NCBI GenBank assembly: GCA_021821445.1 | Contig: JAKACK010000009.1 | Location: 1 to 40,013, forward strand | Direction: 5' to 3' | Length of the DNA: 40,013 nucleotides | Source: Microcaldota archaeon | Lineage (GTDB): Archaea; Micrarchaeota; Micrarchaeia; Micrarchaeales; Micrarchaeaceae | Program-made: the position numbers and the translations under genes | Shown here: in pieces, positions 15,215-24,649 of the stretch | How the letters are laid out: every line of letters starts with the position of its first letter | How positions within the stretch are numbered: position 1 is the stretch's first letter | Notes under the pieces: generated by a model | What the model was told of the DNA's origin: nothing | The model's database searches: none | The model's input: only the letters and a program-made list of their open reading frames with translations

Positions 15215-18200
15215 ATGGTAAAATACGAGCCAATGGATTTTAATCAAGATAATGAGAATGATGAATCTCAAAGTGGAGATGATTATCTATCAAAACTTCA
15301 AAACAATAATTCAAATTTAGATAATCAGAATGATAATACTGATAATAATCAGCAATCCGATAGCTCTAATTCTAATAATTATACAGGATCTGATCAGAAT
15401 TTCCAAGAAGAACCAAATTCTGATGATACTGAAAACCAGAATACTGACCAAACTTCAAATTCCGATAATACAGAAAACAACAATTCAGATACCAAACAGA
15501 ATGATGTAAAAAGCACCAAAAAGAAAAAAAATACACAAAAAAGCAATAAAAAAGATTTATCAATAGATGAATATTTAGATAACGTTATTAAAGCAAAAAA
15601 AGGTACTAAAAGCAATAAAACCATAATTCCACCATCTAATGAAAATAATCCGCCTCAAAATCAATATAATCCTGAGATTGATGAGCAAAGTTCATTAAAT
15701 CAAAATAATATTAATCAGAATAATCCACAAAATAATCAAAACGAAGTTCTTAATCAGCCTATGTTAGATCAACAATTCTATAATGAACAACAAGATAATT
15801 ATCCTAATCAAGCTCAGCCTGATAACCAAAATCAAAACGTCCATAAAAGATTTGGGATAAACAAAGAAATAAATAAAATCAACGAAGTAAACCCAAAAAT
15901 AATAAAACCAAATTTAAAATATAATAGCGCTGGCAAAAAAAAGTTGATAATATTCATAATCGTGATTATAGCATTAATTGCGATAGTAGGAGCAGGAGTA
16001 ATATTACTGCATCATCCAAAAAAAGTTGTTACAAAAGTACCTGTATCCGCACCTAAATTTCATTATATAAATAGTTGTCAGTCAATTATAAAATCTGGTG
16101 TTTATTACCTAGGTACCAATCTTACGTATTCAGGTACATCAGGCAGTTGTATAAATATAAGAGCTAGTAATGTATCATTTATATGCAAAAATAAGGGTAT
16201 AACAGGATCTGAAGGTAATTCAAACGGTGTATTAATTTCTAATGAAAATAACGTTTCTGTAGAAGGATGCTCAATAACAAAGTTTGCTTATGGAATTAAT
16301 ATAAACGATTCAAATAATTCAATAATCTCATTTAACAACATTTCAGATAATTTAATATCATCAATAAATTTAAAAGGTGGAAAAAATAATTATATACTAA
16401 ACAATACTATTATAGGTTCAGGAGAGAAATATGGTGCAATATATCTTTATGATAATGCTTCAAACAACACTATAAGTCAAAATAAAGTATTGGGAAGTGA
16501 TAATGTAAGTATATATATAGATTCAGCTGGGAATAAGATATATGAAAACACAATAAACGATACACCTTACGCATTCTATTGTAATGTAAATTATGGATTA
16601 CCTAGTAGTAATTTAGCTTATGCAAATTCCTGTTATAAAAACATTGGATGTGATTTTGAAGAGTGTAGCGTATTAAATATACCTGACAATGTATCAAAGA
16701 TTACATTGAGCCCAAAAATATATACCTGCGGTTCAATAAATTCACCAGGAAACTATACCATGATGGATAATATAACTGCAGGATACCTAAATATAAATTA
16801 TACTAGCCCATATGGTGTAGTAAACAAATCCCTGTTATACTATCCAAAATGTATAACCATAACAAAACCAAACGTAACATTAAATTGTAATAACTATTCA
16901 ATATACGATTCAGATGAAGGAATAAACATATTTGGTTTAAAGAATGTTTCATTAGAAAATTGCAATCTTAATGGTGATAGTAAAGCGATAAATGATTCAT
17001 TTTCAAACTATACAGTAATGAAAAATATACAAATATCAAATAGTACAAACTATGGAATAAATTTTGCTTCTTCATATAACGGAACTATTTCAAATGTATC
17101 TATAAGCAATAGTAGTGACGGTATATACCTATTCGCTGGTTCCGAATATAATGTGTTTTATAATATATCCTTAAAAAATAATCAGTATGGAGTGTTCCTT
17201 AATTATTCTAATTTAAATATATTTAATAATTTCAAAATAAAAAATAATAGTTATGGGGTATTTTTCAAATCCTCGCTTTATAATACATTCAACAACGGTA
17301 ATATAACCAATAATTCCGTTATAGATCTTTATGCAGAACCAGATTCAATAGCAAACAAAACTACAAACATATTTGATTCTACAACATGTGGTTTGAGTGA
17401 TACAAAATGGGGTGTATGCAAATATTATGTATTACCTAAATTGAATATATACCCAATAAATAGCTGTCTAAATATAACAAGATCTGGAAATTATGTACTT
17501 GACAAAAATATAGTAACATCAAATTCAAGGTGTATAACAATAACAAAACCAAACGTAACTTTATCATGTTCAAATTATTCAATAAGTCAAGCAACACCGA
17601 ATCATGGAACTGCAATATATGAAAATGGTTTGAATAATATAACTATAAATCATTGTGGTATATATGGTTTTGACCATTCAATATCAATTTCAAATTCAAG
17701 TAAAATTAATATTTATAATTCTACATTAAAAGATTACAATCCAATAAAAGTGTCCAATTTAACTTACTTCTATTTCATAAATAATTCAATTAAAACATCA
17801 GGGGAGGAGGGATTAAATATAAATACAGTATCCAAGAGTGTAATCTATGATAACCATATAACCGGAAATGATAGAACTAATGGAATGGTGCTAAATAACT
17901 CTTATATTAATCTTATATTCAATAATACAATATATTCAAATATGGTAGGATTTGAATTAGAAAATAACTCAATAAATAATACGATATTCAATAACACTGT
18001 AGGTTTGAGTTCAGAGTACGATTATGAATGTTCCCCACAAGCAAGCCATATATACTCCGAGTATAAAGGATATAATTACGGGCAAAAAACAAATAAATGC
18101 TCATGGCTATCAGCTCTTAGTACTTCATCCCCATATGCATCTTGCTATATAGTGTCAAATCCAACGAAGATAAATATAAATTCAGATTACCTTTACAGAT

Positions 18201-18496
18201 ACGGAACAGTTTGCATGAAGATAATTTCAAATGATGTTACCTTAAATTGTAATAATCACACAATTTCAGCATTGCGTGGAGGTACTTATGTAAATGTGAT
18301 TAATTCAAATAATTTCAAAATTGAAAACTGTTACTTGCAAGGTTTCACCTCACCAATACAGGTATCAAATTCAGCTGGATCAATTATAGGAAATAAAGTA
18401 CTTATAAAGAAAGTTGACGTGTCAAATGCAATTGTAATATCAAATTCGCCGAATGTAACTACAAGCGAAAACTACATCTACAATTATTCCTCTTAA
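15215..18496 (+). CDS. Giant surface protein: N/Q-rich cytoplasmic region, one TM, parallel beta-helix
   Basis: This 1093-residue protein has three parts. Residues 1-240 are low-complexity and rich in Asn, Gln, Asp and Ser. A Lys-flanked transmembrane helix spans about 243-266. The remaining 825 residues are Asn/Ser/Ile-rich PbH1/NosD-type beta-helix repeats with many sequons. The exterior part contains four related modules beginning near residues 286, 504, 749 and 976. Each has a pattern like SC, then SGNYVL, then CITITKPNVTL, then CNNYSI, with paired cysteines. Basic residues before the TM place the N-terminus inside the cell. Such right-handed beta-helices bind or cleave polysaccharides or act as adhesins, but no catalytic motif was recognised. 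It precedes the DNA ligase gene by 16 bases. Confidence 0.85.
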   Translation: MVKYEPMDFNQDNENDESQSGDDYLSKLQNNNSNLDNQNDNTDNNQQSDSSNSNNYTGSDQNFQEEPNSDDTENQNTDQTSNSDNTENNNSDTKQNDVKSTKKKKNTQKSNKKDLSIDEYLDNVIKAKKGTKSNKTIIPPSNENNPPQNQYNPEIDEQSSLNQNNINQNNPQNNQNEVLNQPMLDQQFYNEQQDNYPNQAQPDNQNQNVHKRFGINKEINKINEVNPKIIKPNLKYNSAGKKKLIIFIIVIIALIAIVGAGVILLHHPKKVVTKVPVSAPKFHYINSCQSIIKSGVYYLGTNLTYSGTSGSCINIRASNVSFICKNKGITGSEGNSNGVLISNENNVSVEGCSITKFAYGININDSNNSIISFNNISDNLISSINLKGGKNNYILNNTIIGSGEKYGAIYLYDNASNNTISQNKVLGSDNVSIYIDSAGNKIYENTINDTPYAFYCNVNYGLPSSNLAYANSCYKNIGCDFEECSVLNIPDNVSKITLSPKIYTCGSINSPGNYTMMDNITAGYLNINYTSPYGVVNKSLLYYPKCITITKPNVTLNCNNYSIYDSDEGINIFGLKNVSLENCNLNGDSKAINDSFSNYTVMKNIQISNSTNYGINFASSYNGTISNVSISNSSDGIYLFAGSEYNVFYNISLKNNQYGVFLNYSNLNIFNNFKIKNNSYGVFFKSSLYNTFNNGNITNNSVIDLYAEPDSIANKTTNIFDSTTCGLSDTKWGVCKYYVLPKLNIYPINSCLNITRSGNYVLDKNIVTSNSRCITITKPNVTLSCSNYSISQATPNHGTAIYENGLNNITINHCGIYGFDHSISISNSSKINIYNSTLKDYNPIKVSNLTYFYFINNSIKTSGEEGLNINTVSKSVIYDNHITGNDRTNGMVLNNSYINLIFNNTIYSNMVGFELENNSINNTIFNNTVGLSSEYDYECSPQASHIYSEYKGYNYGQKTNKCSWLSALSTSSPYASCYIVSNPTKININSDYLYRYGTVCMKIISNDVTLNCNNHTISALRGGTYVNVINSNNFKIENCYLQGFTSPIQVSNSAGSIIGNKVLIKKVDVSNAIVISNSPNVTTSENYIYNYSS

Positions 18497-18512
18497 ATTA
18501 TAGGTTATTAAT

Positions 18513-20291
18513 ATGTTATTCAAAACGCTTTCAGAATATTACGAAAAAATTTATCAAACCGCTTCAAGAATAGAAATGGTTGGTATATTATCAGAAATAT
18601 TTAAACAGTGTAGTATAGAAGAAATATCAAAAATAATATATATAACACAGGGTCAATTAGCCCCAACTTTTGAGGGTATAGAATTTGGAATAGCAGATAA
18701 GATAGTGGAAGAAGCAATATCTGTTGCAACCGGATATTCAAAAGAAGAGATAGAAGTGCAGTACCATAAAACCGGAGATTTAGGTTTAGTAGCAGAGTTA
18801 TTTTCCAAATCATCAAAACTTAGAAGGATGTCAGATAAAAAGTTTACAGTTTTAGACGTTTATTCCTCTATGTATAAAATTGCAACTACCTCCGGTAAAA
18901 ACAGTAAAGAGTTAAAAATAAGAATGCTGTCTGATTTAATCGCTTCATCAGAACCTGTAGAAGCAAAATACATGGTTAAATATCCATTAAATGAACTTAG
19001 GTTGGGAGCAGGAGATGAAACTATATTAGAGGCTTTATCATTAACAATAACAGGAACTCGTTCTAAAAAAGATGTTATGGATAGAGCATATAATATATGC
19101 AGTGATTTAGGCGAAATTGGAGAGATATCTTTAAAGGGAGGTATAGAAGCGATAGAAAATATGAAAGTTTCTCTATTCAAGCCGATACGTCCAGCTTTAG
19201 CTGAACGTTTGCCAACCCCAGAAGAAATATTAAAAAAGATGGGAGGTAAATGTGCTGTAGAACAAAAATATGATGGGTTCAGATGCCAAGTTCACAAGGA
19301 TGGAAATAAAGTAAAACTTTATTCAAGAAGATTAGAGGAAACTACCGAAATGATGCCCGATATAGTAAAAGCAGTTATAAATGATATAAAAGTAGATAAG
19401 GTAATTTTTGAAGGAGAGGCATTAGCTTATAATGAATCAACAAATGAATTTTTACCATTTCAAGAAACAATACAAAGAAAAAGAAAACATGGAATAAGTG
19501 AGAAAATAATAGAGTTACCCCTTCATCTAATGTCTTTCGATATAATGTATTTAGAAGGGAAAGATTTATTGGGAGAGTCTTATGAAAAGAGACGAGCTCT
19601 TTTAGAAGATGTTGTTAAAGGGTCTAATACCATATCACCTTCAAAGAGGATTTTAACAGATTCAGCAAAAGAATTCGAAGAATTTTTTGAAGATTCAGTT
19701 GAAAATGGTTTGGAGGGTATAGTAGCAAAAGATCTAAAGTCTCATTATATTGCAGGAGCTAGAAAATTTTCATGGATAAAAATGAAAAGGAGCTATAGAG
19801 GTGAGTTATCGGATAGCTTAGATCTAGTCATAGTTGGTTATTACTTAGGCAAAGGTTCAAGAGCAGAGTTCAAATTTGGGGGGCTGCTGTGCGCTGTATA
19901 CAATAAAGAGAAAGATATGTTTGAAACAATATCTAAATTAGGAACAGGTTTTACAGAAGACCAAATGGTTGAATTACAATCTCTTTTAACAAAGATTAAA
20001 GTTGATGAAAAACCTGCTAGAGTAGATTCTATAATGAAGCCAGATTTCTGGGTTTACCCAAAGTATGTTGTCACCGTAAAAGCAGATGAGATAACTAAAT
20101 CACCTATGCATACATGTGGTAGGTCAAAGCAACCTGATGGTACGGAAGTTGGTTACGCTTTAAGATTTCCTAGACTGATTGGAGATACAACTATAAGAGA
20201 GGATAAAAGTCCAGAAGAGGCAACAGAAACAAAAGAAGTAATAGAAATGTTCGATCAACAAAAAAGAGTCAGCATATCAAAAAAATCTTAA
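18513..20291 (+). CDS. lig: ATP-dependent DNA ligase
   Basis: The 592-residue protein has the usual archaeal length and order. An N-terminal DNA-binding domain contains YPLNELRLGAGDETILEALS. The nucleotidyltransferase motif I EQKYDGFR has the AMP-accepting Lys252. Further motifs are FEGEALAYN, MSFDIMYLEGKDLL, GLEGIVAKDLKS (IV) and WIKMKRSY (V). The C-terminal OB domain has the final motif near LRFPRLIG. All catalytic residues are present. It seals nicks between Okazaki fragments and in repair. It begins 16 bases after the beta-helix gene; cotranscription is possible but functionally unexplained. Confidence 0.96.
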   Translation: MLFKTLSEYYEKIYQTASRIEMVGILSEIFKQCSIEEISKIIYITQGQLAPTFEGIEFGIADKIVEEAISVATGYSKEEIEVQYHKTGDLGLVAELFSKSSKLRRMSDKKFTVLDVYSSMYKIATTSGKNSKELKIRMLSDLIASSEPVEAKYMVKYPLNELRLGAGDETILEALSLTITGTRSKKDVMDRAYNICSDLGEIGEISLKGGIEAIENMKVSLFKPIRPALAERLPTPEEILKKMGGKCAVEQKYDGFRCQVHKDGNKVKLYSRRLEETTEMMPDIVKAVINDIKVDKVIFEGEALAYNESTNEFLPFQETIQRKRKHGISEKIIELPLHLMSFDIMYLEGKDLLGESYEKRRALLEDVVKGSNTISPSKRILTDSAKEFEEFFEDSVENGLEGIVAKDLKSHYIAGARKFSWIKMKRSYRGELSDSLDLVIVGYYLGKGSRAEFKFGGLLCAVYNKEKDMFETISKLGTGFTEDQMVELQSLLTKIKVDEKPARVDSIMKPDFWVYPKYVVTVKADEITKSPMHTCGRSKQPDGTEVGYALRFPRLIGDTTIREDKSPEEATETKEVIEMFDQQKRVSISKKS

Positions 20292-20303
20292 TCAATTGAT
20301 TAA

Positions 20304-20633
20304 CTAACTAATAGAACGTCCACTTTCTATAATTTTAGAAAACTTTTGAACACTCTTTATTATATTCTTTACTTTTGGATTTAATTTATAACCCAAACCG
20401 TAACCCGTATTCGTCCTTATATGTGTTGGTTGTATAACATTGAGATCGAGTGAAAGCTCTCTTAAAGTTATTATAAGGGTTTTCCTAGTGAACTTCTTCT
20501 CCAATATAGAATAAAGCTCTTTTGTAGTCCTCGGTGATTTTTGTAATAGTAGTTCCATCACCGCATAATTAGGTCTACTCAATGCTTTTCTTAATGCCCA
20601 AATATTATCCAATTCTTTTTCATTTCTTGTCAT
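20304..20633 (-). CDS. Winged-helix transcriptional regulator
   Basis: The 109-residue basic protein has a winged-helix core: NYAVMELLLQKSPRTTKELY, then FTRKTLIITLRELSLDL as the recognition helix, then a beta hairpin through TNTGYGLGYKL. The fold resembles ArsR/PadR-like DNA-binding domains and no ligand domain is present. It is divergently transcribed from the pilus-like operon across a 174-base region with repeated AGTAT/ATACT half-sites, so it is a good candidate for a local regulator of that operon. That link is inference from position. Confidence 0.72.
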   Translation of the reverse strand: MTRNEKELDNIWALRKALSRPNYAVMELLLQKSPRTTKELYSILEKKFTRKTLIITLRELSLDLNVIQPTHIRTNTGYGLGYKLNPKVKNIIKSVQKFSKIIESGRSIS

Positions 20634-20684
20634 AAATATATATGATACCTAAAGATTTAAAATAGTTTTCTTTTATCTATGAAG

Positions 20685-20770
20685 ATACTAATATAAACTC
20701 TATTATATATGAGTATTTGAAAAATATTAAAAAACATTATATTATACAAAAGTATATAAATAGATACTTT
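20685..20770. promoter_or_regulatory. Candidate operator region upstream of the pilus operon
   Basis: A perfect inverted repeat, AAAGTAT (20749-20755) and ATACTTT (20764-20770) with an 8-base spacer, encloses the TATA-like ATAAATA. A looser pair of the same half-site, ATACT (20685-20689) and AGTAT (20712-20716), lies upstream. This arrangement could let a dimeric winged-helix protein block TBP access. Confidence 0.45.
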
Positions 20771-20807
20771 AATATAATATATAAATTTAAAAATAATAGA
20801 GGATAAA

Positions 20808-22289
20808 ATGAAATTTCAATTAAATAAACTTTTAAACCATAATTTTAATTTTGAGAATAATCAATTAAAAATAAATCCTATAAAATTAAATTTTTCGATA
20901 TCAAAAACACCACAAAGCAAAATAATAGAGCGTATAAATGATTTTAAAGTGATTGAAAAATCTGGAAATATTAATTTTTATTGTATACTAAATGATGAGC
21001 GAGCTTTCAACGAATCAGAAGCAGAATTACTTAAAAGATCTGTGATAGAGTATATTATAAATTCTAATCTTAATTTAAAATACTCAAAAGAATCCCTAAA
21101 ATTTGTTCAGAATATTTTAATCAATAATTATGGTGCAGATAAATTATCCTCTTATATAATAGCACATGATACAATAGGTTATGGTCCTATTAGTGTAATT
21201 CTTGAAAATTCAGATAAAATAGAGGAAATAATGATAAATGGACCAAGATCTCCAATATCTATATATCATTCCGAATATGGATTTTGTGAAACAAATCTGA
21301 AATTCAATGGTGTAGAAGAGTTCAAATTTATAATGAATAAATTAATTGCGGATACTGAAAAAGAGGTAAATGAATCCTTTCCTATAATTGATGCTGAACT
21401 ATCAAATGGTTCCAGAATACATATACAGATAAAACCATATTCACAGAGTGGTGCAACAGCATCAATAAGATTAAATAGTGGCAAATCAATCAATTTAAGA
21501 AAATTAATCGATTATAAGACTCTAACACCAGATATTGCAGCTTACCTATGGCTTGCAATTGAGTTAAATTATAATATGATAATTTCAGGAGCACCTTCAG
21601 CAGGAAAAACAACTATGCTAACAGCTTTAGCGTCATTTCTTCCAAGGTATGTAAGAATAGTTAGTGTGGAGGAGGATGTAAACGAGCTTAAATTCCACAG
21701 CAATTTTATAAACTCTATAAACTTACAAGGAAATTCAAATACAGAAGTTAATTTAAAAGAGCAGATTATAAATGCATTGCATTTGCGTCCGGATCGTCTT
21801 ATAATCGGAGAGATAAGAGGAGCTGAAGCTCACGATGTATTTTTTGGTTCGAATATAGGAGTTCCATTTATGACCACCTTACACAGCCAACTTGATGCAA
21901 AATCCCTTCTTTATAGATTACAATCAAAACCTATGTCGATAGAACCAAATCTTTTAAAATCCTTAGATATAGCTATTTTTATATCACATAACCAAATCGA
22001 TAATTCACGAAAAATAGAAAATATATCCGAATACAATTGGCTCGCTAAAGGTGAGACCTTAGATGATTTAAATCTTCCAGCAGTTAAAATTTTAAGTGTG
22101 GCTGAAAATGGATTAAGTCAGATAAGAGGATTAAAAAAATCAAAAGTAATCAAAAAATATTCTGAAGTACATGCATTGAGCATAGAGGAATCAATTGCAG
22201 AGTTTAAAAAACGTTCAGATTATTTGGGCAAATTACCAGAAAATCACAGCATATCTGAATATATACAATCTTATTGGGAGATAAAATGA
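20808..22289 (+). CDS. Type IV pilus/archaellum-type secretion ATPase
   Basis: The 493-residue protein belongs to the VirB11/PilB/ArlI superfamily. Its P-loop GAPSAGKTT is at residues 261-269, the acidic VSVEEDVNELKF follows, Walker B is LIIGEIRGAEAHD near 331, and the His-box is TLHSQLDA near 361. An N-terminal domain contains IGYGPISVILENSDKIEEI, typical of this family. It should power filament assembly from the cytoplasmic side. GAGG lies before the ATG. The next gene starts inside its stop codon (ATGA overlap), so the two are translationally coupled. Confidence 0.92.
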   Translation: MKFQLNKLLNHNFNFENNQLKINPIKLNFSISKTPQSKIIERINDFKVIEKSGNINFYCILNDERAFNESEAELLKRSVIEYIINSNLNLKYSKESLKFVQNILINNYGADKLSSYIIAHDTIGYGPISVILENSDKIEEIMINGPRSPISIYHSEYGFCETNLKFNGVEEFKFIMNKLIADTEKEVNESFPIIDAELSNGSRIHIQIKPYSQSGATASIRLNSGKSINLRKLIDYKTLTPDIAAYLWLAIELNYNMIISGAPSAGKTTMLTALASFLPRYVRIVSVEEDVNELKFHSNFINSINLQGNSNTEVNLKEQIINALHLRPDRLIIGEIRGAEAHDVFFGSNIGVPFMTTLHSQLDAKSLLYRLQSKPMSIEPNLLKSLDIAIFISHNQIDNSRKIENISEYNWLAKGETLDDLNLPAVKILSVAENGLSQIRGLKKSKVIKKYSEVHALSIEESIAEFKKRSDYLGKLPENHSISEYIQSYWEIK

Positions 22290-23011
22290 TAAATCATAAA
22301 TTCAAAAATAATTTAAGCTATTTGATAATATTATTAATAGGATCATTTATTCTATATTTTCTATTTGGTTTATATGCGATATTTATGATTCCATTATTCT
22401 TATCATCATTAATCATACAAAAATTTATAAATTCAAAATATGAATACAAAAAGAAATTTTTAGATAAAAAGAATTCATTCTTAAATTTCCTTCGTTTTAT
22501 AGTGACGAAAACAGAATTAGAGAATAAAGGAGCCATATCAATTTTAGAATCTGCAAGTCAAAATAACAAAGATATATACGCAAATAAATTATTAAAAAGA
22601 TTAAATTTAGGAGAGAACATAGACCAATCTCTTAGTGATATAAAAGACAGTTTATCAGCACCTATTATAAATGAAATTATTGGAAATTTAAAAAATGGGA
22701 TGAGTTTAGATAAAAGTATAAATTCGGTATTAAACTCAGAAATGAACCTAATTGATTACAATTATATGACAAATATAGAATTAATAAAAAAATATTCCAT
22801 AGCAACAACTCTAACATCTATAATAATCCCCACATTTTTAATCTTTGGGTTTATCGGATATTCAATAATAAATCCATTATCAATAATGTTTATCATATTC
22901 GCATCTGTTCTGCTATTTGTGCTTCCAATAATAAATCTTATAATAAAAAATAAAATGACTCTTTTTTATTATCAAATTCAAGAAAGTGAAGAATCATTAT
23001 CCAATTGGTGA
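22286..23011 (+). CDS. Pilus platform membrane protein, first half-size subunit (TadB/TadC/ArlJ-like)
   Basis: The 241-residue protein has two hydrophobic helices at the N-terminus (about 10-50), a cytoplasmic helical domain of about 120 residues, and two helices near the C-terminus (about 175-225). This TM-cytoplasmic-TM layout is that of one type II secretion F (T2SSF) unit. Similar signals include LGENIDQSLSDIKDSL and NGMSLDKSINSVLNSEM. The inner-membrane platform works with the ATPase to assemble pilins. The start is set by the four-base overlap with the ATPase stop. Confidence 0.72.
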   Translation: MINHKFKNNLSYLIILLIGSFILYFLFGLYAIFMIPLFLSSLIIQKFINSKYEYKKKFLDKKNSFLNFLRFIVTKTELENKGAISILESASQNNKDIYANKLLKRLNLGENIDQSLSDIKDSLSAPIINEIIGNLKNGMSLDKSINSVLNSEMNLIDYNYMTNIELIKKYSIATTLTSIIIPTFLIFGFIGYSIINPLSIMFIIFASVLLFVLPIINLIIKNKMTLFYYQIQESEESLSNW

Positions 23012-23049
23012 TTTAAATAAAAATTAATTTTATAAATAATATAAACAAA

Positions 23050-23811
23050 ATGACTTCATCTTTAATCTATATAATTGCGGCTATATTAGATCTCACATTG
23101 TTAATTATATTTTGGTTTAATTCAAATATAATTGCAATTTTAATTTATCTAATATTAAATGCCGTAGTATTATATAAAAGTGGCATCTTTGAGCAAAATA
23201 AGATTAAATTTGAATGTGAAGAATTATTAGATAATCTTTTATCAAAGTCAAATTCAACAAGTATACCAAAGGTAAAGCTTCTGGAACAATCATTAAATAA
23301 AAAATTCATTTTCAGCAAAGATTTTAGTGAGGCTATAAAATACTATAAATTATCAGGATCTATAGATAGATTCAACAAAATAAATACTCATAATTCATTT
23401 ATACTTAAAAGATTAATTGAAGATTTAATTGCATCATTCTCCAAAAACCTCAGTATACAAAAAAGGTTGAATAGTCTAAGAGAGGATTATAAGAGGACCG
23501 ATAATTACAATAAAATTGCATCGAGCATAGTGAGTAGTTCAAAAAAGATGTCATTGATTGGCGAACTTCTGTTTCTACCATTATTCGCAGGAATATCATA
23601 CGATATACTCAAATTCACATCTTTTGGAGGTACAAGAGAAATATACATACTTCCAATTCTGATGATTTTATACTTCTTAATCTCAAGTTGGATAGAAAAT
23701 TTGCACTCTAATTTGTCTAATTCATTTAAAACTTACAAAATAGCTTTTTACACCTCTTTTTCATCTTTTATTATGATTATCGCTTCCATGCTGATAACAA
23801 AAATTTTATAG
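23050..23811 (+). CDS. Pilus platform membrane protein, second half-size subunit
   Basis: The 253-residue protein repeats the layout of its neighbour: two N-terminal TM helices (about 4-42), a basic helical cytoplasmic domain, and two C-terminal helices (about 180-250). Archaeal platform proteins usually combine two T2SSF units in one chain of around 500 residues or more. Here the two units appear to be separate genes, as with bacterial TadB and TadC. Sequence similarity to known families is weak, so the call rests on topology and gene order. Confidence 0.65.
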   Translation: MTSSLIYIIAAILDLTLLIIFWFNSNIIAILIYLILNAVVLYKSGIFEQNKIKFECEELLDNLLSKSNSTSIPKVKLLEQSLNKKFIFSKDFSEAIKYYKLSGSIDRFNKINTHNSFILKRLIEDLIASFSKNLSIQKRLNSLREDYKRTDNYNKIASSIVSSSKKMSLIGELLFLPLFAGISYDILKFTSFGGTREIYILPILMILYFLISSWIENLHSNLSNSFKTYKIAFYTSFSSFIMIIASMLITKIL

Positions 23812-23818
23812 TGATAAA

Positions 23819-24055
23819 ATGACAACATACATAGATATAATAGAGGCCATGTTGGTAATGGCAAAATCGAAGAAAAAGGCACAAGGATCTATAGAATACC
23901 TACTGATGCTTTCTGCTGTTAGCATTGTGATAGTAATAGCTTTAGCTATGATAGTTCAATTGAAAGGAGCAGCTATACACGCATTTTACAATTCAACTAA
24001 TCAAAGCTTAGTAGGGCAAATAGGAATGGAGATATCAAACATTTCTAAAAAATAA
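23819..24055 (+). CDS. Pilin-like protein with class III signal peptide
   Basis: The segment KSKKKA followed by QGSIEYLLMLSAVSIVIVI is a clear class III prepilin signal, with cleavage expected before Gln and Glu at mature position 5. The mature protein is short, about 55 residues, so it could be the major structural pilin. The true start is uncertain: ATG 23819 has GTGAT just upstream, while ATGs at 23849 and 23858 give shorter leaders more usual for the family. Confidence 0.8.
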   Translation: MTTYIDIIEAMLVMAKSKKKAQGSIEYLLMLSAVSIVIVIALAMIVQLKGAAIHAFYNSTNQSLVGQIGMEISNISKK

Positions 24056-24074
24056 ATTAGAAGCAGTGAAAAAT

Positions 24075-24449
24075 ATGATAAAAAAGGCGCAGATGTCTAT
24101 TGAATTTATTATCTATATCGCAATTTCTGCTATCTCATTAGTTGCAGTACTTTCAATATACCATTTCGGTAGTTTAAAGATAAACTCAACTATGAATTTA
24201 GACTATATAGATAATTTTGCATCTATCATAAATTCGAATTTATACCAGTACAAATCAACATTTACCTCTTATATACCGAATTCAATATGTAAAATTAAAA
24301 TAGCGGGGTATGAATTGAAATATAAAAATAAATCGATAGCAATCGATGCACCTGTAAAATTAAACAATAGCATATGCAAAAATAGCGGAAAAATTGAAAA
24401 TATGACTATGTATTATTCAAACGGAACTTATTTTTTGGGTGCATCTTAA
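24075..24449 (+). CDS. Pilin-like protein with class III signal peptide
   Basis: From the ATG at 24075 the product is 124 residues and begins MIKKA, then QMSIEFIIYIAISAISLVAV, again with Gln at +1 and Glu at +5. A GTG at 24066 would add three residues. The exported domain has two cysteines and is Asn/Lys/Ile-rich. It is the second of seven consecutive small proteins with an N-terminal helix, probably a minor pilin. Confidence 0.78.
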   Translation: MIKKAQMSIEFIIYIAISAISLVAVLSIYHFGSLKINSTMNLDYIDNFASIINSNLYQYKSTFTSYIPNSICKIKIAGYELKYKNKSIAIDAPVKLNNSICKNSGKIENMTMYYSNGTYFLGAS

Positions 24450-24644
24450 ATGAAATTGCAAATTCTATACGAAATGGTAATCCTTATGACAATAGCTTTG
24501 TTATTCATATCAATGATATCTGTATTTTACATATGGTTAAACAATTCAATTAAAAAATCAATTCAATCTAATGCAATCCCGTTATCCTCAAATTCATTAA
24601 ATGGCAGCATAAGACCTTATAGCTATTTTCAAATATCTGGCTGA
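24450..24644 (+). CDS. Short pilin-like membrane protein
   Basis: The 64-residue protein has one hydrophobic helix covering about residues 8-30. Its N-terminus MKL then QILYEMVILM places Glu five residues after Gln, as in its neighbours, so it may be processed like a prepilin. The ATG directly follows the preceding stop. The C-terminal 30 residues are Ser/Asn-rich. The gene is small but fits the operon's spacing and direction. Confidence 0.6.
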   Translation: MKLQILYEMVILMTIALLFISMISVFYIWLNNSIKKSIQSNAIPLSSNSLNGSIRPYSYFQISG

Positions 24645-24649
24645 TCAAT

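Noticed and set aside
16063-18496. Repeated sequence in the beta-helix gene as a DNA repeat or CRISPR-like array
   Set aside because: The repeats are degenerate at DNA level, in frame and widely spaced. They reflect protein repeats, not identical DNA units with spacers.
18860-19180. A 106-codon minus-strand open frame inside the DNA ligase gene
   Set aside because: It is the complement of conserved ligase sequence and shows no independent coding signal.
22286-23811. The two platform genes as a single frameshifted gene
   Set aside because: A 38-base AT-rich gap with stop codons separates them, and each has its own start and complete two-plus-two TM layout. A frameshift is therefore unlikely, although not excluded.
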